A stretch of 64,000 nucleotides of DNA. It comes from Palleniella muris (lineage in GTDB: Bacteria > Bacteroidota > Bacteroidia > Bacteroidales > Bacteroidaceae). The position numbers and the translations under genes were made by a program. Under the pieces are notes generated by a model. That model was not told where the DNA came from. It saw only the letters and a list, made by a program, of their open reading frames with translations, and did no database searches. This document shows, in pieces, positions 50,866 to 60,062 of the stretch (positions are counted from its first letter, which is position 1; every line of letters starts with the position of its first letter). The stretch covers positions 43,839-107,838 of the forward strand of contig NZ_SRZC01000012.1 in assembly GCF_004792655.1 (NCBI RefSeq), read 5' to 3'.

Positions 50866-51950
50866 TCGTAGCAGTTCATTGCATTATACATTTTGTCAAT
50901 AACTTTCTCCCAGCGGTAAGTCTCAGTTACATAATGCTGTCCTTGCTCACCCATGACTTTTAAGCGTTTTTTATCACTCAGTGCTTTTATTATGGTTTCT
51001 GCCAACTCCTTAGCATCTTCCTGTTCACATAAGAACCCCCATTGACCATAACCGGAAAATTCCGGTGTTGCAAAACGATTTAGCGCAACAAAAGGCACCT
51101 TATTGCAAAGAGCTTCCAAGTAAGTCATACCATTTGGTTCATTGCGCGACGGCATGACATAAAGTGTCGCCTGTTCAAACAGTTCTACAGTTTTACTGCG
51201 TGGAGTATCCACATAACAGTCAACTCCTTCTGTGCCCTGATATAGACTGTTTCCTACTATCGCCAAACGAGCGTCAGGATATTGCTTGCGCACCAATGGA
51301 AGTGCTTCTATGAGCAAATCAAGCCCTTTAACCTTGGCATTATGTTGGCGCAAAACAATAAGCAACAAGTTACTGTCATAATTCTTTATTCCTTCATAAG
51401 CCTTGAGGCTTACTCCAAAGCCTACGTTAATAACCTTCTTTTCTGCGAGACCAAATTTTTTAATCAACGACCGGCGTGTCCACTCATTTTGAGTAAACAC
51501 CAAGTTTTGTCTGAGATAAGCCTCTCCGGCTTTTTTATGGTAATAATTAAGATAATAATTGAAAAGAGGCTTGTTACGATTGATATCTGTCTTCATCACC
51601 TCCTCAAAATCGGCATCTACATACGTGCAGTATTTCTTATTTGCCGGAAACTCATCGGTAATGGTCTTCGCAATAATCCATTCAGACTCCATCCTCTTGA
51701 CCACTCTCAGCGTTTCATTCTTGAAAAGCGGATACATCTGCTGTTCAAAAGGATTTCCATCTTTCGTATAGAAGCAGCGACTATATAATGTCAATAATTT
51801 CTGATACCATGTTGGTATGTGTGGAAATACTGACGCCCACTCTACCTTCTCAATGTCAGGATGCTGGGAAAAATACTTGTCAAAAGCATCCCATGTACCG
51901 CTCCATAGCCCCTTGCGCTCACGCCCGCAATATGTTATTCCTATGTTCAT
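50862..51950 (-). CDS. Glycosyltransferase family 4
   Basis: 362 residues from the ATG at 51950 (MNIGITYCG); the longer start at 51989 adds 13 residues that do not fit the family. GT-B fold; C-terminal LFEQATLYVMPSRNEPNGMTYLEALCNKVPFV holds the nucleotide-sugar site. Confidence 0.93.
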   Translation of the reverse strand: MNIGITYCGRERKGLWSGTWDAFDKYFSQHPDIEKVEWASVFPHIPTWYQKLLTLYSRCFYTKDGNPFEQQMYPLFKNETLRVVKRMESEWIIAKTITDEFPANKKYCTYVDADFEEVMKTDINRNKPLFNYYLNYYHKKAGEAYLRQNLVFTQNEWTRRSLIKKFGLAEKKVINVGFGVSLKAYEGIKNYDSNLLLIVLRQHNAKVKGLDLLIEALPLVRKQYPDARLAIVGNSLYQGTEGVDCYVDTPRSKTVELFEQATLYVMPSRNEPNGMTYLEALCNKVPFVALNRFATPEFSGYGQWGFLCEQEDAKELAETIIKALSDKKRLKVMGEQGQHYVTETYRWEKVIDKMYNAMNCYE

Positions 51951-52678
51951 GGATTTTCTCTGTATTCGCGTTCGTTCAGTTCTATGCAAAGAGGTTCTTC
52001 CAATGTTTCGAAGATTCGTTCAAATCCTTCTGCCACAACTTTTGCTGGACTTCCAGCAAGAGTAAGGTGTGTCTTGCCGTCTTTGATATAATTCTTATTC
52101 GTAAGGCTTCCTGCCGCTACAACTGTATAATCAGGAAGTTGAGAACCTTTATTTATCGTAACCCTATTACCTACCCAACAATTATTTCCAATCACAATGT
52201 TTTTATTGATAAACGGAATATCGCCTGTAGACGTATTGCGCATATAATGGAAATTGGAATCAAACATTTGCCCTTCCCAACTTATACGTACATGGTTGCC
52301 TATCTTTGCTCCTTTTTTTAGAATAATCCTATATTTTGGCGCTATCAACACATCAGTACCAGTCTCAAGAACAGCATGTTCGTTTATTTCAACCGTAGAA
52401 CCTGTTCCAAGGTTAAATAAATTTCCATTAAATTTCCATAGTCCCCTAATTGTTATTGTCATTTTCGAATATGGGAAAATAGCATTCTCACATTGTCCAA
52501 ACTGGAAACATCCACGATGAATATTATCAGGTATTTCTATCTTTCCTGACAAATCCGGAAATCTTACAGATCCATAAAAATCAAATGGGAACTTAATAGC
52601 CTGCCTGAATGGCAGCATCTTGAAATTGAAATAAAATATCGCCCACCAGTTACGGCGGAACAAGTTTGAAATCTGCAT
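51947..52678 (-). CDS. Hexapeptide-repeat acyltransferase
   Basis: 243 residues. Left-handed beta-helix segments (VLIAPKYRIILKKGAKIGNHVRISWEG, NKNIVIGNNCWVGNRVTINKGSQLPDYTVVAAGSL, and the NPAK-like AGSPAKVVAEG). The catalytic His is probably in the FDSNFHYM region. Likely an O-acetyltransferase of the polysaccharide precursor. It overlaps the neighbouring glycosyltransferase gene by 4 nt. Confidence 0.88.
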   Translation of the reverse strand: MQISNLFRRNWWAIFYFNFKMLPFRQAIKFPFDFYGSVRFPDLSGKIEIPDNIHRGCFQFGQCENAIFPYSKMTITIRGLWKFNGNLFNLGTGSTVEINEHAVLETGTDVLIAPKYRIILKKGAKIGNHVRISWEGQMFDSNFHYMRNTSTGDIPFINKNIVIGNNCWVGNRVTINKGSQLPDYTVVAAGSLTNKNYIKDGKTHLTLAGSPAKVVAEGFERIFETLEEPLCIELNEREYRENP

Positions 52679-52711
52679 AATATTATTTAATTATCATTCT
52701 AAAAACTTTTT

Positions 52712-53721
52712 TTATCTGAACATCTGTTTCGTGAGCCGCTTACTTGCTACCGAGAATAAAATATCCATACACAACACCCCTATAAATATCAGCCACGGAT
52801 TCCAAGTTTTCGGAATCAGTGCGAAACCAATACACTGACACAGATATAATTCATAACTGATATTACTGAAAAATCGCACTATCCAAGGACACTTTTCCGG
52901 TAAAGCGACAAAAGCATAAGCGACAAAGAACCCTATCGTCCATAACCCATAAAGCAACTCGGTTGTTCCAGGCAAATACAGTATACAACTAATCATAATA
53001 ACCAAAAGCAGTATCGGCATAAACATAAGAAAATGATTGCGGGAAATACCCGATTCATAATTTCTATAACCAACCCCTACTCCAAAAGCCAATATTGTTG
53101 CATAATGCCAAGGCAAGAAATGAAGAATATGACACAATACAATAGCAAGAAACAGCAATACCGACAGCACCGCAAAGAAATTATCTTTAACCCAGAAAAA
53201 TTTCATAGCAAATATTGCCATAGCATAGAACAGCACATAAAGAAAGAGTAATGTAACCAAAAACCAACAAAAAGGAAGCGGAAAATGGTCATTACGTTTT
53301 AAACTATCAACAAATATATCCAGCACATTGTACCCCTGTAGTCCAAGAACTATATAATAAACAACGACAGGCACAAGTGTCGGAATCAAAATAGCCCGGA
53401 CTCTCAGAACTAATTCCTTAACCCAATATAGGGGGGGGGGAGAATCAATGACATTTCAGCTATGTATTTGCATTCCAGGCCATATCCCGACATAAAGAAG
53501 AAGGCACAGACCACATAAGCACCTATCAATTCCAAATCATAATCGATTGCTGACGGCATTAAATCATGCTTTTGTGCCACATGATGCGCCACTATGCACA
53601 GTGGCAGTAAAGCACGTAAAAATATGCCACGTGTTTTCGTAAAATCAAACCGTTTAGCTTGTGGCTCGCGGATTATCCGGAAGACACTCAACAGCACCAC
53701 CGACAAAGTTAAGATTATCAT
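52712..53721 (-). pseudogene. Membrane acyltransferase 3 family gene, split at a 10-C tract (probable phase-variable, OFF)
   Basis: Two frames encode one acyltransferase. The N-terminal part (53721 to 53410) has LLPLCIVAHHVAQKH (family His) and FMSGYGLECKY. The C-terminal part (ORF 52712-53389) has the remaining helices (IPTLVPVVVYYIVLG...). The join is at ten C on the minus strand (53431-53440 on +). With ten it reads PPPYIGLRN-stop; with eight or eleven it reads PPLYWVKELVLRVRAILIPTLV, continuing in the second frame. The gene is therefore OFF now but repairable by slippage. Confidence 0.9.
53431..53440. repeat. 10-G tract splitting the acyltransferase gene
   Basis: Ten G on +, ten C in the coding strand. 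Confidence 0.95.
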
Positions 53722-53733
53722 TTCTCCGTCGAA

Positions 53734-54429
53734 TTAGTAATTTCTCTGAAAATCATCCCTTGTCCCCCAGTCCTGATATCCTTTCACCATGTGCGGGCGG
53801 AAATGAGCCTGTTGCAGCAGCAACGAGAATACAATGTGCGAAAGATGGAGTTGCGGCAACGCTGACAGTTTCTCGTATTCCTGTACAAATTCACACACAT
53901 CTTCAAATCCATAGCCTCCGGCACAAAAGAAACGGCTCACTATCTTCTTCTCTATGATATTAGTGACATAATACATATCGTCAATTACTACATAGCTTTT
54001 GTTTTGTGGGTTAACCATCTGCATACTGTCTAATGGATAAGTATAGATGGTATTCTCGCAAAGTACATCGGCAGTGAAATAGCTGTCAGCATCCTTGAAA
54101 AGTACCGCTCCTGTAATTCCGTTGTCCACAATTGTGCGGTAAAGAGTCTCCGGTTGAGAGGCTGTAGGCTGTTCCAATTCATAAACATACGCCTTATCAG
54201 CAATGCCAAAGCGTTCAAACTGGATACGCATCATCTCTGCTAAGCGATATTGTATGGAATGCTTCTTCAAGATTGTGAAATAGACAGCATCAAATACACT
54301 CAAATCCAATCCCGTCACTGCTTTCACGCAGTACATCAAACCATTGCCGTCAAGACCGAAGAGATAAGGCATCTCCTGTCCTTCTTTCGTATCAGCAGCT
54401 ATTGGTACTATCAAAGTCATTTTACTCAT
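53734..54429 (-). CDS. Nucleotidyltransferase-like protein of the glycan-modification cassette
   Basis: 231 residues. The opening MTLIVPIAADTKEGQEMPYL resembles a shortened nucleotidyltransferase start, but the GxGxR loop of true enzymes is missing. Further along, TGAVLFKDADSYF contains an acidic site. It ends 8 nt before an overlapping phosphotransferase gene. Recognised only as a cassette partner of the true nucleotidyltransferase upstream; biochemical activity is uncertain. Confidence 0.7.
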   Translation of the reverse strand: MSKMTLIVPIAADTKEGQEMPYLFGLDGNGLMYCVKAVTGLDLSVFDAVYFTILKKHSIQYRLAEMMRIQFERFGIADKAYVYELEQPTASQPETLYRTIVDNGITGAVLFKDADSYFTADVLCENTIYTYPLDSMQMVNPQNKSYVVIDDMYYVTNIIEKKIVSRFFCAGGYGFEDVCEFVQEYEKLSALPQLHLSHIVFSLLLQQAHFRPHMVKGYQDWGTRDDFQRNY

Positions 54430-55288
54430 GATTCAAAATACTTTGTATGGTATTCTTCAGATAGTTCACTACTTTTTCCTCCTTAGCATATTGCAGGATG
54501 CGAAGGAAATTCATCAACTGGAATGCATTATAATAGTTCTTATACCAATCATATTGCATAAAACAAGCATCTAATTGACTATCAATGGAGTCGGCTACTA
54601 TATGGAAGCGTGTTTCGTCAAAATTGCCATCATACATCAGTGTACTCCAACGGTAACAAGTATCCTGCCGCAATTTCACCATATCCAGCAATGGGGACTC
54701 AATGAATGAATCAAGGAAATCAATCAAATAATAGTTGTTGCCGTTAAAAAGGATATTCGAGAAAGTCAAATCCCCATGGCAACGTCCCACCGGAATCTGT
54801 AACGTTTCCGGCAATGTCTCAAAACAACGGGAGGAAGCCTCTATCAGCTGCTTGATTTCATCATCCATATCAAAAAACGTATTGGACTTGACCTTGCACA
54901 CAACATCGTCAAATTTATCCATTACAATCTGTTTGGACAGGTTTGTCATGGCAGACTGTTCAATTTCGCGTTGCAGGAAAAGACGGATAGCCTTCACAAA
55001 ATAGTTGACTTGCTCAAATCCTGCAGCTTCAAAATGGTCAACAAAATTATGGGAGTAGACATACTCCATTTTCATCACCATGTGACTGTCATCTTTTTCT
55101 ATCTCATCAATTTGTGGAATACGGACAAACTGATACTCCTCTTTTGCAGCATTTTGCTGTTTCAACGCCTGTCGGTAAAGACGTTCCACATATTTGGAAT
55201 CTTGCGTACCTTTTAGAATATAAAGTTCTTTGCCCTGACGGAATATTTCGATAGAACATCCACTATGCCCCTTCACTTCTATTTCCAT
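54422..55288 (-). CDS. APH/choline-kinase-type phosphotransferase
   Basis: 288 residues. Kinase catalytic loop HGDLTFSN (171-178) and metal-binding IDF (189-191, YYLIDFLDS). A longer N-terminal lobe than usual. Likely phosphorylates a small alcohol or amine such as choline, ethanolamine or a polyol that will be activated by the cassette nucleotidyltransferase. It overlaps the downstream gene by 8 nt. Confidence 0.85.
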   Translation of the reverse strand: MEIEVKGHSGCSIEIFRQGKELYILKGTQDSKYVERLYRQALKQQNAAKEEYQFVRIPQIDEIEKDDSHMVMKMEYVYSHNFVDHFEAAGFEQVNYFVKAIRLFLQREIEQSAMTNLSKQIVMDKFDDVVCKVKSNTFFDMDDEIKQLIEASSRCFETLPETLQIPVGRCHGDLTFSNILFNGNNYYLIDFLDSFIESPLLDMVKLRQDTCYRWSTLMYDGNFDETRFHIVADSIDSQLDACFMQYDWYKNYYNAFQLMNFLRILQYAKEEKVVNYLKNTIQSILNHE

Positions 55289-55298
55289 AAAATATTTC

Positions 55299-55850
55299 TT
55301 ATAATATTATCCGCATAAAATATGCCCCACTCTGCTCTGCAGCCTCAATGCCTACTGCAGAATCTTCAAAAATCATGGTTTCATCCGGAGATACGCCCAA
55401 GCGTGCCATTGCTTTCAGATAGATTTCAGGATCAGGTTTGCCGTTCTTCACATCCGCACCAGATAAAATACAATCAAACTCATCTGTCAGACCAAGAAAC
55501 TTCAATACATTCATCAGATTCTCCGTTCTTGCCGTTGATGCTATAGCACACAATCCACCCATTCCCCGGAATGTTTTTATCAATATCAACAAAGGTTTAT
55601 TCACAGTTAACCGGCTGAAGTACTTAGGATAAAATTGCTTCTTATATTCACGTATCCTATTGGACATCTGAATATCATCTATATTCATAGCTTCCATAAA
55701 CCGTTCAAAGCGGAGGCCGAAGCATGCTTCGTACTCTGCTTTCGTCAGATTTATTTTTTCTTTTTGGAACGCTTCCTGATAAGCGCAGAAATTAGCTTCA
55801 AACGTATCCACCAGAGTTCCATCAAAGTCCGTTACAATTGCACGTATCAT
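55299..55850 (-). CDS. HAD-family hydrolase (beta-phosphoglucomutase-like)
   Basis: 183 residues. DFDGT with Asp8 and Asp10 near the start; later MIFEDSAVGIEAAEQSG. A cap domain sits between them, as in the beta-phosphoglucomutase/phosphatase subfamily. It overlaps the nucleotidyltransferase gene by 4 nt. Likely dephosphorylates or isomerises a sugar/alcohol phosphate of the modification pathway. Confidence 0.9.
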   Translation of the reverse strand: MIRAIVTDFDGTLVDTFEANFCAYQEAFQKEKINLTKAEYEACFGLRFERFMEAMNIDDIQMSNRIREYKKQFYPKYFSRLTVNKPLLILIKTFRGMGGLCAIASTARTENLMNVLKFLGLTDEFDCILSGADVKNGKPDPEIYLKAMARLGVSPDETMIFEDSAVGIEAAEQSGAYFMRIIL

Positions 55851-56584
55851 GATTGCATATATCGTTTTAATTCTTCCGGAGTCCCATAACTGTAATATTC
55901 TTCCATTTCTGCAAGACCGACCGTCTCTCCATCCGCAAGCAAATAGTTAAACAAGAGGGATACATAGTATTCTGATTTTGTAAATACCGGTTCATTCAGT
56001 AATCTGTGCGCGGCCTTTAGGAATCCTTGGGCAGAAGAAAAAAAGTAAGCCCCACAAAGTGCATGATTGCTGATAACTTCTTTTTCTGCCGTACGGACAA
56101 CATTCCCGTCTGCATTAATTTCTGCGTAACTATACTTTGGCATATCCGAATTAAAACTTACCAGCATTCCACCAGTCACCCGTTCCACCGGTGTACTTAA
56201 GATTTCCTGAAGTCTTTGTATATAAGCTTTGCTACGAAATTCCAAATCGCAATCCATAACCACTATGCTGTCTTCCATACTTATTGCCGACTCTGCCAGC
56301 AAACACGTTTCCACAGCACCACGGGTTGTCTTCTCTACTGAAAAAACATTCGCATCAGGCAATATCTCACGAATTTGGTCATCAATATGATATCTATCTA
56401 TATGTTCCTTACGGACTATAAACGAGTATTTCATCGGAGCACTTTCTACACTGACACTGCTTATAGCACGCTTGAACAAAGGTATCCCATTTAATTGAAT
56501 CAACGGCTTGGGAGTAGTCCAGCCTTCTTTCAAGAAACGGCTGCCCTCACCAGCCATGGGCATAATAATATGTAATGGACGCAT
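55847..56584 (-). CDS. Sugar-phosphate-type nucleotidyltransferase
   Basis: 245 residues. GxG loop AGEGSRF (11-17) with KPLI (27-30) and the metal-binding VMDCDLEF. Typical NTP-transferase fold of LicC/RmlA type. It likely activates the cassette's phosphorylated substrate with a nucleotide. It overlaps the HAD gene by 4 nt and lies 3 nt from the upstream acyltransferase gene. Confidence 0.9.
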   Translation of the reverse strand: MRPLHIIMPMAGEGSRFLKEGWTTPKPLIQLNGIPLFKRAISSVSVESAPMKYSFIVRKEHIDRYHIDDQIREILPDANVFSVEKTTRGAVETCLLAESAISMEDSIVVMDCDLEFRSKAYIQRLQEILSTPVERVTGGMLVSFNSDMPKYSYAEINADGNVVRTAEKEVISNHALCGAYFFSSAQGFLKAAHRLLNEPVFTKSEYYVSLLFNYLLADGETVGLAEMEEYYSYGTPEELKRYMQS

Positions 56585-56587
56585 AAA

Positions 56588-57547
56588 TTATTTTTTGAAA
56601 ATACAAACAAAACGATTTTTCATTGTCATATATAATTCTGAACATATCAATGATATTACAAACACCAATATCGGCTGCATGTAATCATTCAACAGGCTGA
56701 AGTCTGGAACAAACTTTGCAATATTATTCATAATATCTATAATAATCCAATGTACTATATAAATATGCAAAGAGTTTCTAAGTCCTATCTTTGAAAATAT
56801 ATTATCCGTTATATTCATCTGAAGTAATGCCATAAACATTATAATGGCCAAACAAACAGTAGACCAAGAATAAGAGAATGTATATACCCCTACGAATATG
56901 TTGTAAAGACAAATTACCCCCCCCGAAAAATATAGATAACATTTACCCTTTTCAAAAATACAATTCTTATTTTTGTTAATCAAAATTCCTATAAGGAAGA
57001 ATGGCATAGCAACACAAAACACACGTTTTATTCCATACAATAATCCATAATGCCCTTCCCGTGCTAAAAGAATTTCCGAAATCATTAATAGTAACACTAT
57101 CCAAACAGGAATACCACTAATTGTTAACTTGAATCTATTGAGCAATAATAAAATTATCAATAATACGAAATAAGAATGCAGATACCATAAATGAGCACCA
57201 AAGGGATTATCACAGGACAGAAAATTAAAGAAATCAAACTGCCAAAAATCTAAATTGCAAATAGAACAGATAAAATATCTCCAGAACATATAAAGAGTAG
57301 TACTTTGTATCAATAAAAGTAATACGCTTCTCAGCATTTTCTCAATTTTGGTTTTCTCTCTTAAAATATCAGGCGTATAAAACAAGAATCCTGAAATCAA
57401 GAAAAATACAGGAACCGCAATATCAATAATCTCTCTTACACTATCTTTATATGGAAATTTGCAATGTATGCAAATCACAAAAAAAGACATTATGCAACGT
57501 AGCAAATCTATATTACCCTTACGGGGTTGGCACGTTTTTTTGTTCAT
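56588..57547 (-). CDS. Membrane acyltransferase 3 family protein with in-frame 8-G tract
   Basis: 319 residues, about ten transmembrane helices; the conserved His is in FFVICIHC. The coding strand carries eight G in frame (FSGGVICLY, about residue 209-212; 56917-56924 on +), so it reads ON. A one-base change would truncate the last third. Very low GC. Confidence 0.88.
   Translation of the reverse strand: MNKKTCQPRKGNIDLLRCIMSFFVICIHCKFPYKDSVREIIDIAVPVFFLISGFLFYTPDILREKTKIEKMLRSVLLLLIQSTTLYMFWRYFICSICNLDFWQFDFFNFLSCDNPFGAHLWYLHSYFVLLIILLLLNRFKLTISGIPVWIVLLLMISEILLAREGHYGLLYGIKRVFCVAMPFFLIGILINKNKNCIFEKGKCYLYFSGGVICLYNIFVGVYTFSYSWSTVCLAIIMFMALLQMNITDNIFSKIGLRNSLHIYIVHWIIIDIMNNIAKFVPDFSLLNDYMQPILVFVISLICSELYMTMKNRFVCIFKK
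56917..56924. repeat. 8-C tract in the acyltransferase gene at 56588-57547
   Basis: Eight C on +; in frame. Confidence 0.9.
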
Positions 57548-57605
57548 ACTTCCTGACTTTACTGTTTAATTGCCACCAAATTATGATGAAGTAAATTGTT
57601 TTTTT

Positions 57606-59141
57606 TCACTTAACAAATATTTTATTCATTTTTTTCGATACCAGTTCCCTTACCAACCGAGTTTCTTGAGCCGTCAATCCCACGAAATAAATGGACATAA
57701 AAGATACTATAACAGAACACAAACCAAGTACAAATAGCCGGTTCCACCCCTCGTTCATCTGTGTGTAAAGAAGCAGAGGTATTACAAAAGAAAAAATACT
57801 CACAATGATAATACGACAGACAACTTCCTTAATAAAAGTACCAAAATTTAACGCTACCATTTTTTGTAGCATAAAGGCACTCGCCAATACTGCCAAAAAC
57901 ATAGCTATCAGCAGAATTATATTGGCCCACTCTGCCGATGCCCCTAATTTAAAGGCAATATAAAGAAGCGGAGCCACCATTATCAAAATTCCATTAACCA
58001 CCAATTGATATTTTTTTAAATGTCCATTCGCAATAGCAGCGGTTACCAATGGATTTCTAACTGCAGTCAGCATCGCAATAAATATACCCCACCTCATAAA
58101 AGCAACAGAGTGATCAGGTACATTTCCCAACCATATTCTCAACAAAAAATTTGCTTCAAAAAACAAAGGAACAGCTATAACAAGCATTAAGAAATACGAG
58201 AATTTAGCACTTCTGTATATCAATTTATGCATTTCACCATATTGCTTTGATGCATAATTTTTCGTTATTTGAGGATTTATTGCAGTTTGAAAACTACTAC
58301 TAAATTGATTTATAATATTTGTGGCTTGATTAGCTATACTATAAGCGGCATTCAGTGCTGGACCAAAAAACATATTTATCAACAATACTATTCCTTGCGT
58401 ATAACCTATCAAAGAAATATGCCCTACCATTGTCCAAGATGTTAAATTCCACATTTCCTTATACATTTGTTTATCCCAACCAAAAATAAATCTTGCTTCA
58501 GGTATTTTCTTTTGGCAATATATATGCAACCAAAAGAAATTTATCATGCTTGCCAGAAATAAAAGAATGGCATACACTAACAATTTATCAAATAATGTAA
58601 TACTCAACATAAAACATATTATCAATTTTGCAAAGACCTCAACAATGGAAAATGATGCAAAAACTCCCATCTTCTCATGAGCAATAATACTTCCTAAAAA
58701 TGGTACATTAATAATATTTAGTAAAAGAGTGAATACTGATATTTGAAACACCCAAAATGCAGTTTCAATTCGTTCTACAGGTATTACAGCATGAGTATAT
58801 AGATACCATAATCCTATTGATTCCATTAATATAAAGACTATTAGACCTATTATACATTGTGCCGTTAAACCAACAGCAAATACTTTTCTTAAATATTGAG
58901 AATCATTTACTCCTATAGCCATTGTTATCCACCGTTGTGTTGTTCCTGCCATTGCACTATTAAGCATTGATAACACGCCGACAATACCTCCAACAACATT
59001 ATATATACCATAATCAACAATCCCTAATGTATTAAGGACGACTCGGCTTGTATAAAAGCCAACAACCATTGTTAAAAACATTCTCATATATAAAATGAGA
59101 GTATTTTTTGCCAATCTTTTATTATCAGAAGATACGTTCAT
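57606..59141 (-). CDS. Polysaccharide flippase (Wzx-like, MATE/MVF fold)
   Basis: 511 residues from the ATG at 59141 (MNVSSDNKRLAKNTLILYMRMFLTMVVG); an in-frame TTG at 59171 is less likely. About fourteen transmembrane helices. Moves lipid-linked repeat units across the inner membrane. An 8-G tract lies in the leader (59162-59169 on +, 21 nt upstream of the ATG). Very low GC, like the rest of this segment. Confidence 0.93.
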   Translation of the reverse strand: MNVSSDNKRLAKNTLILYMRMFLTMVVGFYTSRVVLNTLGIVDYGIYNVVGGIVGVLSMLNSAMAGTTQRWITMAIGVNDSQYLRKVFAVGLTAQCIIGLIVFILMESIGLWYLYTHAVIPVERIETAFWVFQISVFTLLLNIINVPFLGSIIAHEKMGVFASFSIVEVFAKLIICFMLSITLFDKLLVYAILLFLASMINFFWLHIYCQKKIPEARFIFGWDKQMYKEMWNLTSWTMVGHISLIGYTQGIVLLINMFFGPALNAAYSIANQATNIINQFSSSFQTAINPQITKNYASKQYGEMHKLIYRSAKFSYFLMLVIAVPLFFEANFLLRIWLGNVPDHSVAFMRWGIFIAMLTAVRNPLVTAAIANGHLKKYQLVVNGILIMVAPLLYIAFKLGASAEWANIILLIAMFLAVLASAFMLQKMVALNFGTFIKEVVCRIIIVSIFSFVIPLLLYTQMNEGWNRLFVLGLCSVIVSFMSIYFVGLTAQETRLVRELVSKKMNKIFVK

Positions 59142-59161
59142 AACCGTAAAAAATATATTTT

Positions 59162-59169
59162 CCCCCCCC
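59162..59169. repeat. 8-C tract in the leader of the flippase gene
   Basis: Eight G on the coding strand, 21 nt upstream of the ATG. Length changes could alter translation initiation or an overlapping promoter. Confidence 0.85.
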
Positions 59170-59315
59170 AATACAAAAGGGAAAAAACCAAATTATACTA
59201 TCAGTCGTACTAATAAATGGATTAAATTCCTGATGAGATTAGGTCTATGAGATACAAATATCCGCCTTTAAGCGATATCACCATAAAGCAAAACTATTCA
59301 AAAAATATCCATATT

Positions 59316-60062
59316 TCAAAACACTACAAACGGAAATATACTCTGAGAATCTCCGCCTCTTTGCGGATGCTGTGAGTAACGATTACGGGAGACTGCCTGC
59401 TCGGCACGGTCATGGACGTATGCAAAAGAGCGGATAATAAACGATGTGTCGTTAAGCTCGGCACTGGCGACTCTCCCGGCTGTCTCATACAGGGATGTAA
59501 GATACAGCCCACCAGAGGATGTATCTTGTGATGATTCATCACGACTGCAGGAAAGCCCATACTGGAAAGCGTCTGGCTGAAGTGCTGACAAAGCATTATC
59601 ATATTGCCTACGGTAATATTCCCTTGGTTGAACGGCACCTCCATGGGAGAACATGCGTATTTGAGATTTAGCTTCAAATATTCTCTCTTTGTATATTACC
59701 CTGCAACAGTCGCCGATGATAAGAAGAGGCACAGGAGAAATGACGGAGCGTATGTCACCTATCGATATAGAGGCAAGATTATTGAGTTCAAACTTAATAA
59801 TGCCGTCCGGAGTTTCATAACCGTGTCCTGTAAAAATGACAAGAACATAATCAGCCGTTTTCCGTGCATCATACAATGCCGTCTTTACAACGGATAGAAG
59901 AGGACGGTTGGGCAAACGAACAATTTCTGATGTCTCCCAAGCCCCACCTTCATTGGAAGTGAAGAAACTGACGGTATTTTCAATATCTTTGGCAACCCCA
60001 TTGAGATGGTTGCCCGTTCCGCCATCATTCGGTATTATTAAAAGTCTGCGCTTTATATTCAT
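59316..60062 (-). CDS. Caspase-like protease (peptidase C14-type)
   Basis: 248 residues, no signal peptide. Caspase-hemoglobinase fold: catalytic His80 in FTGHGYE and Cys120 in GDCCR. Ends in FPFVVF. Paralogue of the gene upstream (shared LLI start, the motif GGLY about residue 184, and a C-terminal FPFVV). It overlaps it by 4 nt, so the two are translationally coupled. No associated ligand or target domain is fused; activity control must come from partners. Confidence 0.82.
   Translation of the reverse strand: MNIKRRLLIIPNDGGTGNHLNGVAKDIENTVSFFTSNEGGAWETSEIVRLPNRPLLSVVKTALYDARKTADYVLVIFTGHGYETPDGIIKFELNNLASISIGDIRSVISPVPLLIIGDCCRVIYKERIFEAKSQIRMFSHGGAVQPREYYRRQYDNALSALQPDAFQYGLSCSRDESSQDTSSGGLYLTSLYETAGRVASAELNDTSFIIRSFAYVHDRAEQAVSRNRYSQHPQRGGDSQSIFPFVVF

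Noticed and set aside
59172..59315. Separate promoter for the flippase in the gap after the caspase genes
   Set aside because: No convincing TTTG/TAnnTTTG pair with the right spacing was found; the gene may still be read from the upstream operon.
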